Below, one piece after another: positions 25,863 through 35,779 of a stretch of 64,000 nucleotides of DNA. Source of the DNA: RH2-MAG17b sp050745265 (lineage in GTDB: Bacteria > Acidobacteriota > Terriglobia > UBA7540); assembly GCA_050745265.1 (NCBI GenBank), contig JBOGKE010000106.1:1-64000 (forward strand), read 5' to 3'. Within the stretch, counting starts at the first letter, position 1. Each line of letters opens with the position of its first letter. The notes under the pieces are model-generated. The model was not told the origin of the DNA and did not search any database. It saw only the letters and a program-made list of their open reading frames with translations. Made by a program: the position numbers and the translations under genes.

Positions 25863-27248
25863 CTAGCACCGAACAATTTTTTCCTGAGCTTCCCTGATCC
25901 CACGGGTCGCGTTCCGGGTGTCGACCACCAGCGGCGCGTGGCGGACGATAAAGGGGTAATCGTAGCTTGAATGGTCGGTGGAGATGACAACCGCATCGAA
26001 GCTCGCGAGGGATTCGGCGGTGAGTTCCGCGGCAGCCATGTCCTGAAAATCGTAGTGCCGCATTTTGTGGAGGCGGGGGAAGTAAGGGTCGTGGTACTCG
26101 ACCTCGGCCCCCCGCCCTTGAAGCAGCTTGATAATGCGGAGCGACGGTGACTCGCGCAGATCGTCGATATCCTTCTTGTACGAGATGCCGAGCACGAGCA
26201 CGCGAGCTCCGTTCAAGCACTTCTTGCGACGGTCGAGGGCCGCGGCGAGGGACGACACCACGTGCTCCGGCATCGCCGAGTTGATCTCGCCCGCGAGCTC
26301 GATGAAGCGCGTCGGGAAATCGTATTCGCGAGCTTTCCACGTGAGGTAAAACGGGTCGATCGGGATGCAGTGGCCGCCCAATCCCGGCCCCGGGTAGAAG
26401 GCGTTAAATCCGAAGGGCTTCGTCCGCGCCGCTTCGATCACCTCCCAGATATCGATTCCCATGCGCTCGCAGAGCAGCTTGAGCTCGTTCACCAGCGCAA
26501 TGTTGACGCAGCGGTATGTGTTTTCGAGAATCTTGGTCATTTCCGCCGCGCGCGAAGAGCTCACCAGGACCGTGCGCTCGAATACTTGGCTGTAAAGCGC
26601 GAAAGCCGCTCGCGCGCTCAGGCCGTTCACCCCGCCGACCACCTTGGGGATCTGATGCGTTTCGAAATTCGGATTTCCCGGGTCCTCGCGCTCCGGTGAG
26701 AAAGCGGTAAGGAAATCGCACGGGCAGGCGCCGGAATCGAACACCTGCTTGCCGTCGGTTGTGTACAGCTGGACGGGAGAGCGCAGCCCGGATTCTTCGA
26801 GAATCGGCAGAACGAGATCGTCCGTGGTCCCGGGATACGTCGTGCTTTCGAGCACCACGAGCTGTCCGGCGCGCAGGTGTTGCCGGATGGTCGCCGCCGT
26901 TTCGCGCACCGCGCTCAGGTCCGGCTCCCGGTGTTCGTCAAGCGGCGTAGGAACGCAGATGATGATCGCGTCCATTTTACTGAGCTCTTCGAAACGGGCA
27001 GTGGCCCGGAAACGGCCGCTGCTTCGCTGCTCCTGAATGGCCTTCGCCAGAATGTGCTTGATGTAGGTCTCGCCTGCTTCGAGCTTCTTGACTTTCTCGG
27101 AATCCACGTCAAATCCCGTGGCCGCGAGACCCCGCCTCGCGAACAGCAACGCGAGCGGAAGGCCCACGTAGCCGAGCCCGACAATTCCCACTTGAACTCG
27201 GGGCGTTGAAAATCGCTCAACGTCCGGCGCTTGCTTCTGAACGGTCAT
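25863..27248 (-). CDS. UDP-sugar 6-dehydrogenase, WbpA/WecC-like
   Basis: 461 aa. The NAD-binding fold begins VGIVGLGYVGLPLALLFARRG; the central region has SPEREDPGN and KVVGGVNGLS; the catalytic Cys is in PGPGLGGHCIPIDPFYLTW; the C-terminal domain holds LVLGISYKKDIDDLRESPSLRIIKLL. These match the UDP-N-acetylglucosamine/UDP-mannosaminuronate dehydrogenase branch, which makes uronic-acid sugar nucleotides for polysaccharides. The ATG at 27248 is chosen for its upstream AGGAG; the longer upstream reading lacks family sequence. It can supply precursors to the glycosyltransferases in this window, but it is not in their operon. Confidence 0.92.
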   Translation of the reverse strand: MTVQKQAPDVERFSTPRVQVGIVGLGYVGLPLALLFARRGLAATGFDVDSEKVKKLEAGETYIKHILAKAIQEQRSSGRFRATARFEELSKMDAIIICVPTPLDEHREPDLSAVRETAATIRQHLRAGQLVVLESTTYPGTTDDLVLPILEESGLRSPVQLYTTDGKQVFDSGACPCDFLTAFSPEREDPGNPNFETHQIPKVVGGVNGLSARAAFALYSQVFERTVLVSSSRAAEMTKILENTYRCVNIALVNELKLLCERMGIDIWEVIEAARTKPFGFNAFYPGPGLGGHCIPIDPFYLTWKAREYDFPTRFIELAGEINSAMPEHVVSSLAAALDRRKKCLNGARVLVLGISYKKDIDDLRESPSLRIIKLLQGRGAEVEYHDPYFPRLHKMRHYDFQDMAAAELTAESLASFDAVVISTDHSSYDYPFIVRHAPLVVDTRNATRGIREAQEKIVRC

Positions 27249-27408
27249 ATCGACGCTAGCTCCTGGTCTGCGCATTCGTGCTGCCGACAGCCCCTTGCTG
27301 CGAACTGTGCTGACGGGTGACACCAGCATCTTAACCTGTCACTGCAGCCGTTCGCCAAGTTTTTGAGCAGCACGGGCGCGCTCGGGGATGCGCGCTCGGT
27401 CGCGGCAC

Positions 27409-27429
27409 GGGCGACCCGCCGGGTCGCCC
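27409..27429 (-). terminator. Hairpin downstream of the TonB-receptor gene
   Basis: GGGCGACCC-GCC-GGGTCGCCC, a perfect 9-bp stem, lies 37 bp past the receptor stop codon. No T-run follows, so it may be a repeat rather than an intrinsic terminator. Confidence 0.4.
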
Positions 27430-27465
27430 CTACGGGTGCGGCCGTGCGTGGCACGCCGCCAGACC

Positions 27466-30400
27466 CTAAAAAATAATGTGCACGCCGAACTGCATGGTGC
27501 GGTTGCCGGTGTTCATGAAGGACTGGGTGAGGAAGTCGTGCTCGCCCTTCGCGTTCAGGGCGTCGAGGGCGTTCTCGGGGATGACGCCGGTGATTCCGGC
27601 GGCGGTCGCGCGCGGCGAATAGGCAAAGCCCGGCGTCGGCTGAGCCTGCGAAGCGAATACATTGCCGAGCAGAAAGCCCGGATTCGAGCGGTTGAACGCG
27701 TCGTAAACTTCCCAGCGCAACTCGAGACTGAAGCGCTCGCTCAGGCGAAAGTCCTTGAAGAGGCCGAAGTCGAAATCGAGAATCCCCGGTCCCACCAGAA
27801 GGTTTCTTCCCGCATTGCCGCCGCCCGGCGTTCCGAGCGGCACCTGCACAAAGCGCGCTTGAGCAGGGCTGATGGGAGTGCCCTCGAGATCGATGTAGCC
27901 CGTGCTCGACGCGGAAATCGGCTGACCGTTCCAGGTGGTGTACTGGCGCTGCTCGGCAGGGATCGCCGACGTGCAGGTGGTATCGTCGATGAGCGCCACT
28001 CGGGATACGGGCGCGCCGGGATCTCCAACATCCGGCCGGTCGTTGGTGAGGATGCCGTCTCCGTTCGCGTCGGCGCACGCGCCGAGCGGAACCGCGTTCA
28101 ACACGGAGAAAGGTTGGCCGCTCTGGAACGTCGCAATCCCGCTCAATTCCCATCCGCCCGCCACTGCGGCCGCGAAGCGTGAGCGGGGCGAGGGCAAGTC
28201 CCAAACGCCGCCGGCGGAAATGCGGTTGCGGCGGTCAAACGAAGAGTTGGCCATCTCCGCTTTCAGGTCGCTCGAATTCTGGGGAAACGGCGTGATCGCC
28301 TCGACCGTCGTCTCCGTTTCAGGCGAGAGAAGCGATCCCACAAAGTCGCCTTGGATAAAGCGCACGCCGGGCCCGAAGATTTCGCTTGCGTTATCGACCA
28401 TGTGGCTCCAGGTATAAGACGCCGTCAAGCTGAGCGCGCCGGCGCGCGATCGAACCTGACGCGACGTAAGGCGCACTTCGAGCGCGTTGTAGTCGGAAAC
28501 GCCGCCGTTGGTGATCTCCGTGATCTCACCGCGATCCGGATTGAGGCGCGGGTTGAGGCAATCGAAGCCGCTGCCATTCGCAAGGCAGCTCTTCGTGGGA
28601 TCGGCGCCAGGAAGCGGCGCGGCGCGCCATCCGCCAAACGGGTTCTCGTCAACCCGCTGGTAAAGGCGGTCGCCGCGATTGCCGTAGTAGTCGGCTTCGA
28701 GCATCAGGCTCGAGCCGAGCTCGCGCTGGATGCCGAAGGAATAGCTCTCAACGCGCGGCGCCGTGAGGTTACGCGCGACGGTGTCTTCGGGCGAGCAGTT
28801 GATGAGCGGAACGCCGCCCGCGGGCGCGGCGGTAATACGATCGAGAAACGTGCTGCACCCTTGGACGCTGGCATTGATATCGGTGAGCGTCAGCGGCGCG
28901 CCGGGATACGCGCCGCCGGTCGGAACTCCGGTCGCGAGCCCGTCGATCGCAGCGCCGGCGGCGGTGATGGTCGAAACCAGCGGCGACACTGGCCCGCTTT
29001 GCCAGATCAGCAGCGGAATGTTGAGCGGCATCGCGTTGTACATCAGGGCGAATCCGCCGCGAATCACCGTCCTCCTTCCCACGCCGGGCGCCCACGCGAA
29101 TCCGGCGCGCGGGCTTGGCAGCCACTCTTTTCCATTCACCAGCGGCGCCGCGGGATTCAAGCGGTGGATGCCGTTAATCGGCTGGCCAAACTGGTCGAGC
29201 CGGAATCCGCCGCTCAGCGTGAAGTTCGGGCGCAGGCGGAAATCGTCCTGGAAAAAATACGCGCTGTCGAATTCCCTCAGTGGCAGCTCGTTCTGACCCT
29301 GCCCGGTGATCTTTCCCGAAGAATCCGTGAGCACATCGGGGAACGCCTGAAAGACGCCCAGGGCGTTCGTGGGGCCGGACGCCGGCTCGCGCACGAAGCT
29401 CTCGAGCCCGCCGGCCAGCGTGCTCGGCGGATTGTCTTCGCCGAAGAAACCGAAGAAATAGTGCCCGAGGTTCGAGGGTACGTTGAGCACATTGGTTTCG
29501 GTACGCACGAAGTCGGCGCCCCACTTGAGCGAGTGGCGGCCGTGCGTGAGCGAATAGTTATCCTGAATCTGCCCGATGTTGCTGTGCGTCAGCGCCGGGC
29601 TAGTGTCCTGGCCTAGCGTGAACAGCGCGCCGGCGGAGGGAAAGTTTCCGGAGAAGGCGCCAAAGCCTCCGAAGTTGTCGGTGATCGAGGCCGCGGGCCT
29701 CGCGTCGCGGATGGAAACCGGCAGGTTGAACGCCCCCTGGCCCTGCGCGATGCGGCTGAACGCGATGCGAAACTCGTTCAGCGCGTTCGTTCGCGCGTAG
29801 CGTTCGTCGATGAGGAAGCTCTGCGTGCGCTGACGCATGAGGGTCTGCGCGTCCGGCATCAAGCCGAGATCGCTGAACGCCACCTCGCCGGCGGGATCCA
29901 GAATCGATTGCGGGGTGCGCAAATCGTCGATCAAATAGCGTCCGTAAATCGAATGCGAGTAGGTCAGCTTGTCGTCGATGCGCAACGAGGCTTGCTGGTC
30001 TCTCACGTTAAATACGTTCCCGTTGGGGACGAGGTACGACCCGTAATTGACTCCAAACGGATTCGACGCGGCGGCTGACCCGGTGGTGAAGCACGGGTTT
30101 GCGGTGCCGGGGGCCGGAGGAAGCGCGCCCGCGGAGTTCGGCGGCGGGGGAACGGTTGCAAAGCACCGGCTCGATTGCGCGGGAATGGCGTTGACGGATG
30201 CATCGCTGAGCAGCGCGTCGAGAGCCGGGGTCGCGGGCAGCGCCTTGAGCGTTGCGAGGCCGGCGGGCGTGGGCAGCGTCGCGACCACCGGAAAAACATT
30301 GGAGAGATTTGCGTGCGCGCCGTCCCATTGGTAAGACACGAAGAAGAACGACTTGTTCTTGCGGAACGGACCTCCCAAGGTGCCGCCGCCCTTGTTTTCG

Positions 30401-31323
30401 TAATAAGGCGGCGGCGTGGTGAGCAGCGCGGCCCGCTCGACCTGGGTCATCGCATCGAAGACGTTATCCTGCCCGAACCAGAACGCCGATCCGTGGATTT
30501 CATTCGAGCCGCTCTTGGTGATGACGTTCACCGTGGCCCCGGTGTTCCGCCCGAATTCGGCCTTGGGCGCTCCGGTGATGATCGCGTACTCGGAAAAAAT
30601 GTCGGGGTTGGTGAACTGAGTTGCCGCTCCGCCGAACAGCGGCTCGTTGTTGTTCACGCTGTCGATGATGAAATTATTGTCGCGGCCGCGCGAGCCGTTC
30701 ACAGAAAATGGCACCAAGGTGCTGGTGAAGCTGAACGTGGTCACGCTCGAAACGCCCGGCGCCAGCAGCGCCAGATTATTCACGTCGCGCGTGAGCGTGG
30801 GCAGCTCGACGAGCTGGTTTTGATCAAAGTAGGTGGTGTCGCTCGCTGAATCGATTTCGGTCATGGGCGCGTCGGAATGCGCGGTGACGGCCGTCACCGG
30901 CGGGACCGGACGCAATACGAAGTCTTCGCGCGTCACGCGATTGACGTCAACTCGCACGACGGTGTGCTCGGTCGCGCGAAAGCCGCTGAAGTCGGCTTCG
31001 ACCGTGTACAAACCAGGGGGGACCTCGGGAATGGTGTAAAATCCGCGACGCTCGTCGCTGACGCCTTCGTAGGTCAGGCCGGTGAGCGGGTTGGTGGCCG
31101 TGACTCCGACGCCGGAAAGGATGCCGCCGCGCCGATCGGTGACCGTGCCGGCAATTGTGCCGCTGATGGTCTGCGCGTTCAGCATACCGCAGGCTGAGAG
31201 CAAGAGGCCAAGCACATAAGTCGCCAACGAAACGTGCCGTCCCCGATTGCTATGGGCCGCTTCCCTGTCCGGCTTCCGGTCCCGATCGCAGACTTGCGCG
31301 GCTCGGGTTCGGAACCCGATCAC
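27466..31323 (-). CDS. Oar-like TonB-dependent outer-membrane receptor
   Basis: 1285 aa. A signal sequence (about residues 31-50, LATYVLGLLLSACGMLNAQ) is followed by a carboxypeptidase-regulatory-like domain (ISGTIAGTVTDRRGGILSGVGVTATNPLTG), a plug domain (LPTLTRDVNNLALLAPGVSS; NGSRGRDNNFIIDSVNNNEPLFGG) and a long beta-barrel ending in MQFGVHIIF with a C-terminal Phe. This is the large receptor class abundant in Acidobacteriota and Myxococcota (Oar). The ligand is unknown but probably an oligosaccharide or peptide. The start codon is a GTG and the n-region before the hydrophobic core is unusually long (about 30 residues), so a later start is possible. Confidence 0.93.
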   Translation of the reverse strand: MIGFRTRAAQVCDRDRKPDREAAHSNRGRHVSLATYVLGLLLSACGMLNAQTISGTIAGTVTDRRGGILSGVGVTATNPLTGLTYEGVSDERRGFYTIPEVPPGLYTVEADFSGFRATEHTVVRVDVNRVTREDFVLRPVPPVTAVTAHSDAPMTEIDSASDTTYFDQNQLVELPTLTRDVNNLALLAPGVSSVTTFSFTSTLVPFSVNGSRGRDNNFIIDSVNNNEPLFGGAATQFTNPDIFSEYAIITGAPKAEFGRNTGATVNVITKSGSNEIHGSAFWFGQDNVFDAMTQVERAALLTTPPPYYENKGGGTLGGPFRKNKSFFFVSYQWDGAHANLSNVFPVVATLPTPAGLATLKALPATPALDALLSDASVNAIPAQSSRCFATVPPPPNSAGALPPAPGTANPCFTTGSAAASNPFGVNYGSYLVPNGNVFNVRDQQASLRIDDKLTYSHSIYGRYLIDDLRTPQSILDPAGEVAFSDLGLMPDAQTLMRQRTQSFLIDERYARTNALNEFRIAFSRIAQGQGAFNLPVSIRDARPAASITDNFGGFGAFSGNFPSAGALFTLGQDTSPALTHSNIGQIQDNYSLTHGRHSLKWGADFVRTETNVLNVPSNLGHYFFGFFGEDNPPSTLAGGLESFVREPASGPTNALGVFQAFPDVLTDSSGKITGQGQNELPLREFDSAYFFQDDFRLRPNFTLSGGFRLDQFGQPINGIHRLNPAAPLVNGKEWLPSPRAGFAWAPGVGRRTVIRGGFALMYNAMPLNIPLLIWQSGPVSPLVSTITAAGAAIDGLATGVPTGGAYPGAPLTLTDINASVQGCSTFLDRITAAPAGGVPLINCSPEDTVARNLTAPRVESYSFGIQRELGSSLMLEADYYGNRGDRLYQRVDENPFGGWRAAPLPGADPTKSCLANGSGFDCLNPRLNPDRGEITEITNGGVSDYNALEVRLTSRQVRSRAGALSLTASYTWSHMVDNASEIFGPGVRFIQGDFVGSLLSPETETTVEAITPFPQNSSDLKAEMANSSFDRRNRISAGGVWDLPSPRSRFAAAVAGGWELSGIATFQSGQPFSVLNAVPLGACADANGDGILTNDRPDVGDPGAPVSRVALIDDTTCTSAIPAEQRQYTTWNGQPISASSTGYIDLEGTPISPAQARFVQVPLGTPGGGNAGRNLLVGPGILDFDFGLFKDFRLSERFSLELRWEVYDAFNRSNPGFLLGNVFASQAQPTPGFAYSPRATAAGITGVIPENALDALNAKGEHDFLTQSFMNTGNRTMQFGVHIIF

Positions 31324-31696
31324 CGAATCATTGACTCGCCCTTCAGGAATATAGTTAATCGTGTTCCCCTCGCACGGGCTATCCGCTCTCGCTGTGCTGC
31401 CGTGTAAAAGAAATCTAATAAGCCTTTGTTTTCAATCAACAATAGCTGCCGTTGTGAGCCGGCGCGGTACTGAGCCGGCGGCCCAAGCCAAAGGGGCGAT
31501 GCTTGCAGGGCACGCCGTTGCGGCCGCAGACGAAACCTGCAGTTCACCATCTGAATAATACTTATCTTATGTATACCCGTCAAGCGCTTCCATACCGGGG
31601 GTTCTTACCGATCTTATTACGGTAAGGTTCCGGGCTATCATTTTGACTAATAGTTTTCGGGCCTTCGATGCCCGGACGCTTTCAGGAGGCAGGCAC
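31324..31696. other. Divergent promoter region
   Basis: About 370 bp between the leftward receptor gene and the rightward glycosyltransferase. No gene and no confident promoter hexamers are seen. The part 31540-31670 is AT-richer than its surroundings. Confidence 0.4.
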
Positions 31697-32932
31697 ATGA
31701 GGATTGCGCAAGTGGCGCCCCTTTATGAGAGTGTTCCCCCTCAGACCTACGGCGGCACCGAGCGGGTGGTTTCTTACCTTACAGAGGAACTGGTGCGTCA
31801 GGGTCATGACGTGACGCTTTTTGCCAGCGGTGACTCGGTGACCGCGGCGCGGTTGGTATCCCAGTGCCCGCGATCCCTGCGGCTTGACTCCGAGTGCGTG
31901 GACCAGCTCGCTCATCACATCCTCATGCTGGAACAGGTGATCAGGGAAGCGGACAATTTCGACGTCATCCATTTTCATATCGATTACCTGCACTTCCCAT
32001 CGAGCCGGCGGCAGCAGGTTCCGCATCTAACGACGCTGCACGGACGATTGGATATTCCCGACCTCGCGCCACTGTATCGGGAGTTCGCGGAGATGCCGGT
32101 CGTTTCCATCTCGGACGCGCAGCGTGAACCCCTTCCCTGGCTGAACTGGCAAGCGACGGTTTATCACGGTCTGCCCACCGACCTTTATTGCTTGCACGAG
32201 CAGCCGGAGGAATACCTAGCGTTCCTGGGCCGCATCTCTCCAGAAAAGGGAGTGGATCGCGCCATCGCAATTGCCAGGCAGTCGGGGATGAAGCTCCGGA
32301 TCGCCGCCAAGGTGGACCGCGTCGATCGCGAGTACTTCAGCCAGGTGATCGAGCCGCTATTGGATCCGGCCTTCGTCGAGTACATTGGTGAAATCGGCGA
32401 GCACGAGAAGAACGAATTTCTCGGTCACGCGTTCGCTTTACTCCTGCCGCTCGACTGGCCCGAGCCGTTTGGGATGGTGATGATCGAATCTATGGCTTGC
32501 GGCACGCCGGTGATTGTCTTCCGGCGCGGCTCGGTGCCGGAGGTGGTGGACCACGGCGTCACCGGGTACATCGCGGACAGCGTCGAGGATGCGGTGGTAG
32601 CGGTCCGGCAAGTGCCGCGCTTGGATCGCAGGCGCTGCCGCCGAGTTTTCGAGCAACGATTCACCGCACAGCGAATGACCCAAGACTATGTTCGCGCGTA
32701 CAAAAGGCTGCGGGAAGAGCATCCGGCGAAGACCGCGGCCGCGGCTGTTGGCCCAAGGTTTTCAAAGCACTCGTGGCTCGACGGAGAGCCGTCTCTTCCC
32801 GTCGCTGCCTCGGGGCACTGGGCCGGGAATGCGGGCCGCTTTGACAAAGCTCAGATCAGATCGTCGCCGAGGTCCCGCGCACCTGAAGCAACTGGCCCTA
32901 AGGCGCTAGTGGAACCCGGCCCCTCTGAATAA
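31697..32932 (+). CDS. Family 4 glycosyltransferase
   Basis: 411 aa from the ATG at 31697, preceded by AGGAGG. N-terminal domain: MRIAQVAPLYESVPP followed by YGGTERVVSYLTEELVRQGHDV; the donor half has YLAFLGRISPEKGVDRAIAIA and PEPFGMVMIESMACGTPVIVFRRGSVPEVV with the GT4 ExxxxxxxE motif. The last 60 residues are low complexity. GT4 enzymes of this type transfer nucleotide sugars, often in glycogen-like, trehalose or surface-glycan chemistry. A debranching-type glucosidase follows after a 359-bp repeat-bearing gap, so an alpha-glucan role is plausible but unproven. Confidence 0.9.
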   Translation: MRIAQVAPLYESVPPQTYGGTERVVSYLTEELVRQGHDVTLFASGDSVTAARLVSQCPRSLRLDSECVDQLAHHILMLEQVIREADNFDVIHFHIDYLHFPSSRRQQVPHLTTLHGRLDIPDLAPLYREFAEMPVVSISDAQREPLPWLNWQATVYHGLPTDLYCLHEQPEEYLAFLGRISPEKGVDRAIAIARQSGMKLRIAAKVDRVDREYFSQVIEPLLDPAFVEYIGEIGEHEKNEFLGHAFALLLPLDWPEPFGMVMIESMACGTPVIVFRRGSVPEVVDHGVTGYIADSVEDAVVAVRQVPRLDRRRCRRVFEQRFTAQRMTQDYVRAYKRLREEHPAKTAAAAVGPRFSKHSWLDGEPSLPVAASGHWAGNAGRFDKAQIRSSPRSRAPEATGPKALVEPGPSE

Positions 32933-32993
32933 CCAAGATTGAGATCACGGGCGCCGCCTCCGGTTTGACAGGCTGCTGAAAAACCCCGAAGCT

Positions 32994-33103
32994 GTCATTC
33001 TGAGGAGCCGCAGGCGGCGGAGAATCCCCGTATTTGTTTGATGCTTAAATGCGGGATTCTTCGCGGAGTTTACCCCGCGCGGAGCCGAAGGGCTCAGAAT
33101 GAC
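32994..33103. repeat. 110-bp inverted-repeat element
   Basis: Arms GTCATTCTGAG (32994-33004) and CTCAGAATGAC (33093-33103) enclose a second matched pair (AGAATCCC and GGGATTCT). This is the familiar TCATTCTGAG...CTCAGAATGA palindromic repeat of many Acidobacteriota genomes. The rest of 32933-33291 shows nothing else. Confidence 0.7.
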
Positions 33104-33291
33104 GGTGCAAAATGCATTTTTCCGCCGCCTATCGACGCGGCCCCGGCCCCCATTGAGATTCACACCCTCACACAAAACCCGCCCAACTTCAGCCGCATCA
33201 ATCCAGGTGGAATAGAAATCGTGAGATTCGGATGATAACTTTGTGACTCGCCGCTTGTGGGCAGAAGCGGGAAATGAACGGGAGACTGCCA

Positions 33292-35478
33292 ATGGCTACT
33301 GGAACGACCGCCGAGGAAGTCATACGCGTCAGGGACCAGTTCTACATCCTTGCGACCTCCTCGCTTGCCGACAACCGCACCCGAGTCCTCAAGCACGCTG
33401 AGACCTTCGCGGTGTTTGACTGGCGCGGCGACGTCGAGCCGATCGGACGAGGCGCGCAGGGCCTCTACCATGAGGGAACTCGCTTCCTCTCCCGTTTCGT
33501 GCTCAAGCTGCACGGCGAGCGCCCGATGCTGCTCAGTTCCGCGGTCGAGCAGGATAACACGCTTCTCGCAGTGGACCTCACCAATTCTGACATCCTCGCC
33601 GAGGGCCAGGTGGTGCTGCCGCGCGGCACCGTCCACTTGTCGCGCGAGAAACTCCTCTGGAATGCGGTCTGCTACGAGCGCCTGGCGATCACCAATTACA
33701 GCTTGTCACCGGTCTCCATCTCAATGTCACTTCTGTTTCAGGCGGACTTCGCCGACGTTTTCGAGGTCCGCGGAACTCAGCGCAAACGCCGGGGGCAGTG
33801 CCTCGCACCCAAAATCCAACCTGAAGAGGTGGTGCTGGCCTACGAAGGGCTGGACGGGATCATCCGCCGCAGCCGCATCCGATGCTCGCCCCGGCCGACC
33901 CGCGTCTACCCTGGGGAATTGCAGTTCGATCTGTCCCTTCCGCCGAAAAAGCGGGACGTTTTTCTCCTCACCGTGGCCTGCGAGCTGGAGCCCGCCAGTC
34001 GCCCGCTGGTCCTATCGTTCGAGACGGCTTTCGGCGAGGCGGAGGGCGCTCTGAAAAAGGCGTGCACCGGGTTGTGTAAAGTTACTACGTCGAACGAACA
34101 ATTTAATGACTGGATAAACCGCGGTTCCGCCGACCTGCGTATGCTGGTTACGGATCTGCCGCAAGGGCCGTACCCGTACGCCGGAGTTCCGTGGTTCAAC
34201 GCCCCGTTCGGACGAGACGGCATCATCACCGCGCTTGAAACGCTCTGGATCGAGCCGGCGATGGCGCGGAGCGTGCTCGCATACCTGGCGTCCACGCAGG
34301 CCACGGAAACCAATCCGGAGGCGGACGCCGAGCCGGGGAAGATCCTGCACGAGACACGACAAGGCGAGATGGCTGCTTTGAAGGAAGTGCCCTTTGCGCG
34401 CTACTACGGCAGCGTGGATGCCACGCCGCTTTTTGTGATGCTGGCGGGAGCGTACTTCGAGCGAACCGGCGATCGCGCCCTGATCGAAAGCATCTGGCCC
34501 AACATCGAGCTTGCCCTCCGCTGGATCAGCAATTACGGCGATATCGATGGTGATGGCTTTCTCGAGTACACGCGCCGCTCAGCTACCGGACTCGAGCAGC
34601 AGGGGTGGAAGGACTCGCGCGACTCCATCTTCCACGCGGATGGGGCTCTGGCGAAGCCACCCATTGCGCTGTGTGAGGTGCAGGGGTATGTTTACGCGGC
34701 GCTTCATCGGGCCGCCGAACTTGCCGAGGCGCTGGATCGGCAGGAGCAGGTTCCTGAGCTGCGAGCGAGAGCAGCGCGCCTGCGGGATAATTTTGAAACC
34801 GCCTTCTGGTGCGACGATATCTCGGCTTACGCCCTGGCGCTCGATGGCGAGAAGCGGCCTTGCCAGGTACGCACATCGAATGCCGGCCAGTGTCTCTTTA
34901 CGGGTATCGCCGGCGCCGAGCACGCGTGCCAGACGGCGCAGGCGCTGCTCGAGGACGACATGTTCACCGGGTGGGGCATCCGAACCGTCAGCTCCCAGGC
35001 GCCGCGCTACAATCCCATGTCCTACCATAACGGTTCGGTGTGGCCTCACGACAATGCACTGATCGCCTCCGGAATGGCCCGCTACGGCCTGAGTGAAGCG
35101 GTTGTGCGGGTTTTTACCGGGATGTTCGATGCCGCAATTTTCGTCGACTTGCACCGCTTGCCCGAGCTGTTCTGCGGCTTCCCGCGTCGTCACGGCGAGG
35201 GCCCTACGCTCTATCCCGTAGCCTGCCTGCCGCAAGCCTGGTCAGCCGCCTCTGTGTTCTCGCTGCTCGGCGCCTGCATGGGGATCTCCATTACCGCCAC
35301 GCCACGACAAATCCGCTTCACTCATGCCTTCCTCCCCGAGTCAGTTGGCGAAATCCAGATCCAGGACCTCAGGGTGGCAGATTCCGTCGTCGATCTTTCC
35401 ATCTCGCGTTTCAAAGAAGACGTCAGCGTAAAGATTCTGCGCCGCGAAGGGGATATCGAGATCATTTCACTCAAGTGA
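33292..35478 (+). CDS. Glycogen-debranching-type amylo-alpha-1,6-glucosidase (GDE_N_bis)
   Basis: 728 aa. The N-terminal GDE_N_bis domain shows HAETFAVFDWRGDVEPIG and GLYHEGTRFLSRFVLKL; the C-terminal (alpha/alpha)6 barrel shows YPYAGVPWFNAPFGRDGIITALETLW, a GH133/GH15-like active-site segment, YGDIDGDGFLEY, QGWKDSRDSIFHADG and YNPMSYHNGSVWPHDNALI. The predicted role is hydrolysis of alpha-1,6 or related glucosidic bonds in glycogen-like polymers or short glucosides. There is no signal peptide, so it acts in the cytoplasm. The ATG at 33292 has GGGAG seven bases upstream and is preferred to one at 33274. Confidence 0.9.
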   Translation: MATGTTAEEVIRVRDQFYILATSSLADNRTRVLKHAETFAVFDWRGDVEPIGRGAQGLYHEGTRFLSRFVLKLHGERPMLLSSAVEQDNTLLAVDLTNSDILAEGQVVLPRGTVHLSREKLLWNAVCYERLAITNYSLSPVSISMSLLFQADFADVFEVRGTQRKRRGQCLAPKIQPEEVVLAYEGLDGIIRRSRIRCSPRPTRVYPGELQFDLSLPPKKRDVFLLTVACELEPASRPLVLSFETAFGEAEGALKKACTGLCKVTTSNEQFNDWINRGSADLRMLVTDLPQGPYPYAGVPWFNAPFGRDGIITALETLWIEPAMARSVLAYLASTQATETNPEADAEPGKILHETRQGEMAALKEVPFARYYGSVDATPLFVMLAGAYFERTGDRALIESIWPNIELALRWISNYGDIDGDGFLEYTRRSATGLEQQGWKDSRDSIFHADGALAKPPIALCEVQGYVYAALHRAAELAEALDRQEQVPELRARAARLRDNFETAFWCDDISAYALALDGEKRPCQVRTSNAGQCLFTGIAGAEHACQTAQALLEDDMFTGWGIRTVSSQAPRYNPMSYHNGSVWPHDNALIASGMARYGLSEAVVRVFTGMFDAAIFVDLHRLPELFCGFPRRHGEGPTLYPVACLPQAWSAASVFSLLGACMGISITATPRQIRFTHAFLPESVGEIQIQDLRVADSVVDLSISRFKEDVSVKILRREGDIEIISLK

Positions 35479-35779
35479 GCGCCAGCGGCTCGACAGGCCG
35501 TTGGATTCCCGAGGCGCGCATCTTGCTCAACGGAAGCTTGAAATCCTCCATCGGCCAGCGCTCTTTTTTGATATCATTTTGGGTCGCTGGACTGCCCCGG
35601 CTGTCGGCGACGGCCACGCACTCGGGGCGCAACAGCCGTCCCGAACCGTTCGAATTCGCCAATGCCGATCGCAGTCATCGCGAAAGCGGGAATCCCGTGA
35701 CTTGGCACCCGCGCTTCCGCGGGGATGGAAAGCGGGTTGAGCCAGCCTGATGCCCGGCGTGATCAGATAGGAGGCATGG
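35479..35779. other. Intergenic region with hairpin repeats
   Basis: About 300 bp without a gene. Around 35690-35740 there are nested GC stems (GCGAAAGCGGGAATCCCG and CCCGCGCTTCCGCGGGG) similar to the repeat at 19657. A probable promoter for the next gene is not resolved. Confidence 0.4.

Noticed and set aside
28351..29616. 421-residue plus-strand open frame opposite the TonB receptor
   Set aside because: Composition is Arg/Ala/Glu-rich and it lies wholly within a clear receptor coding region.
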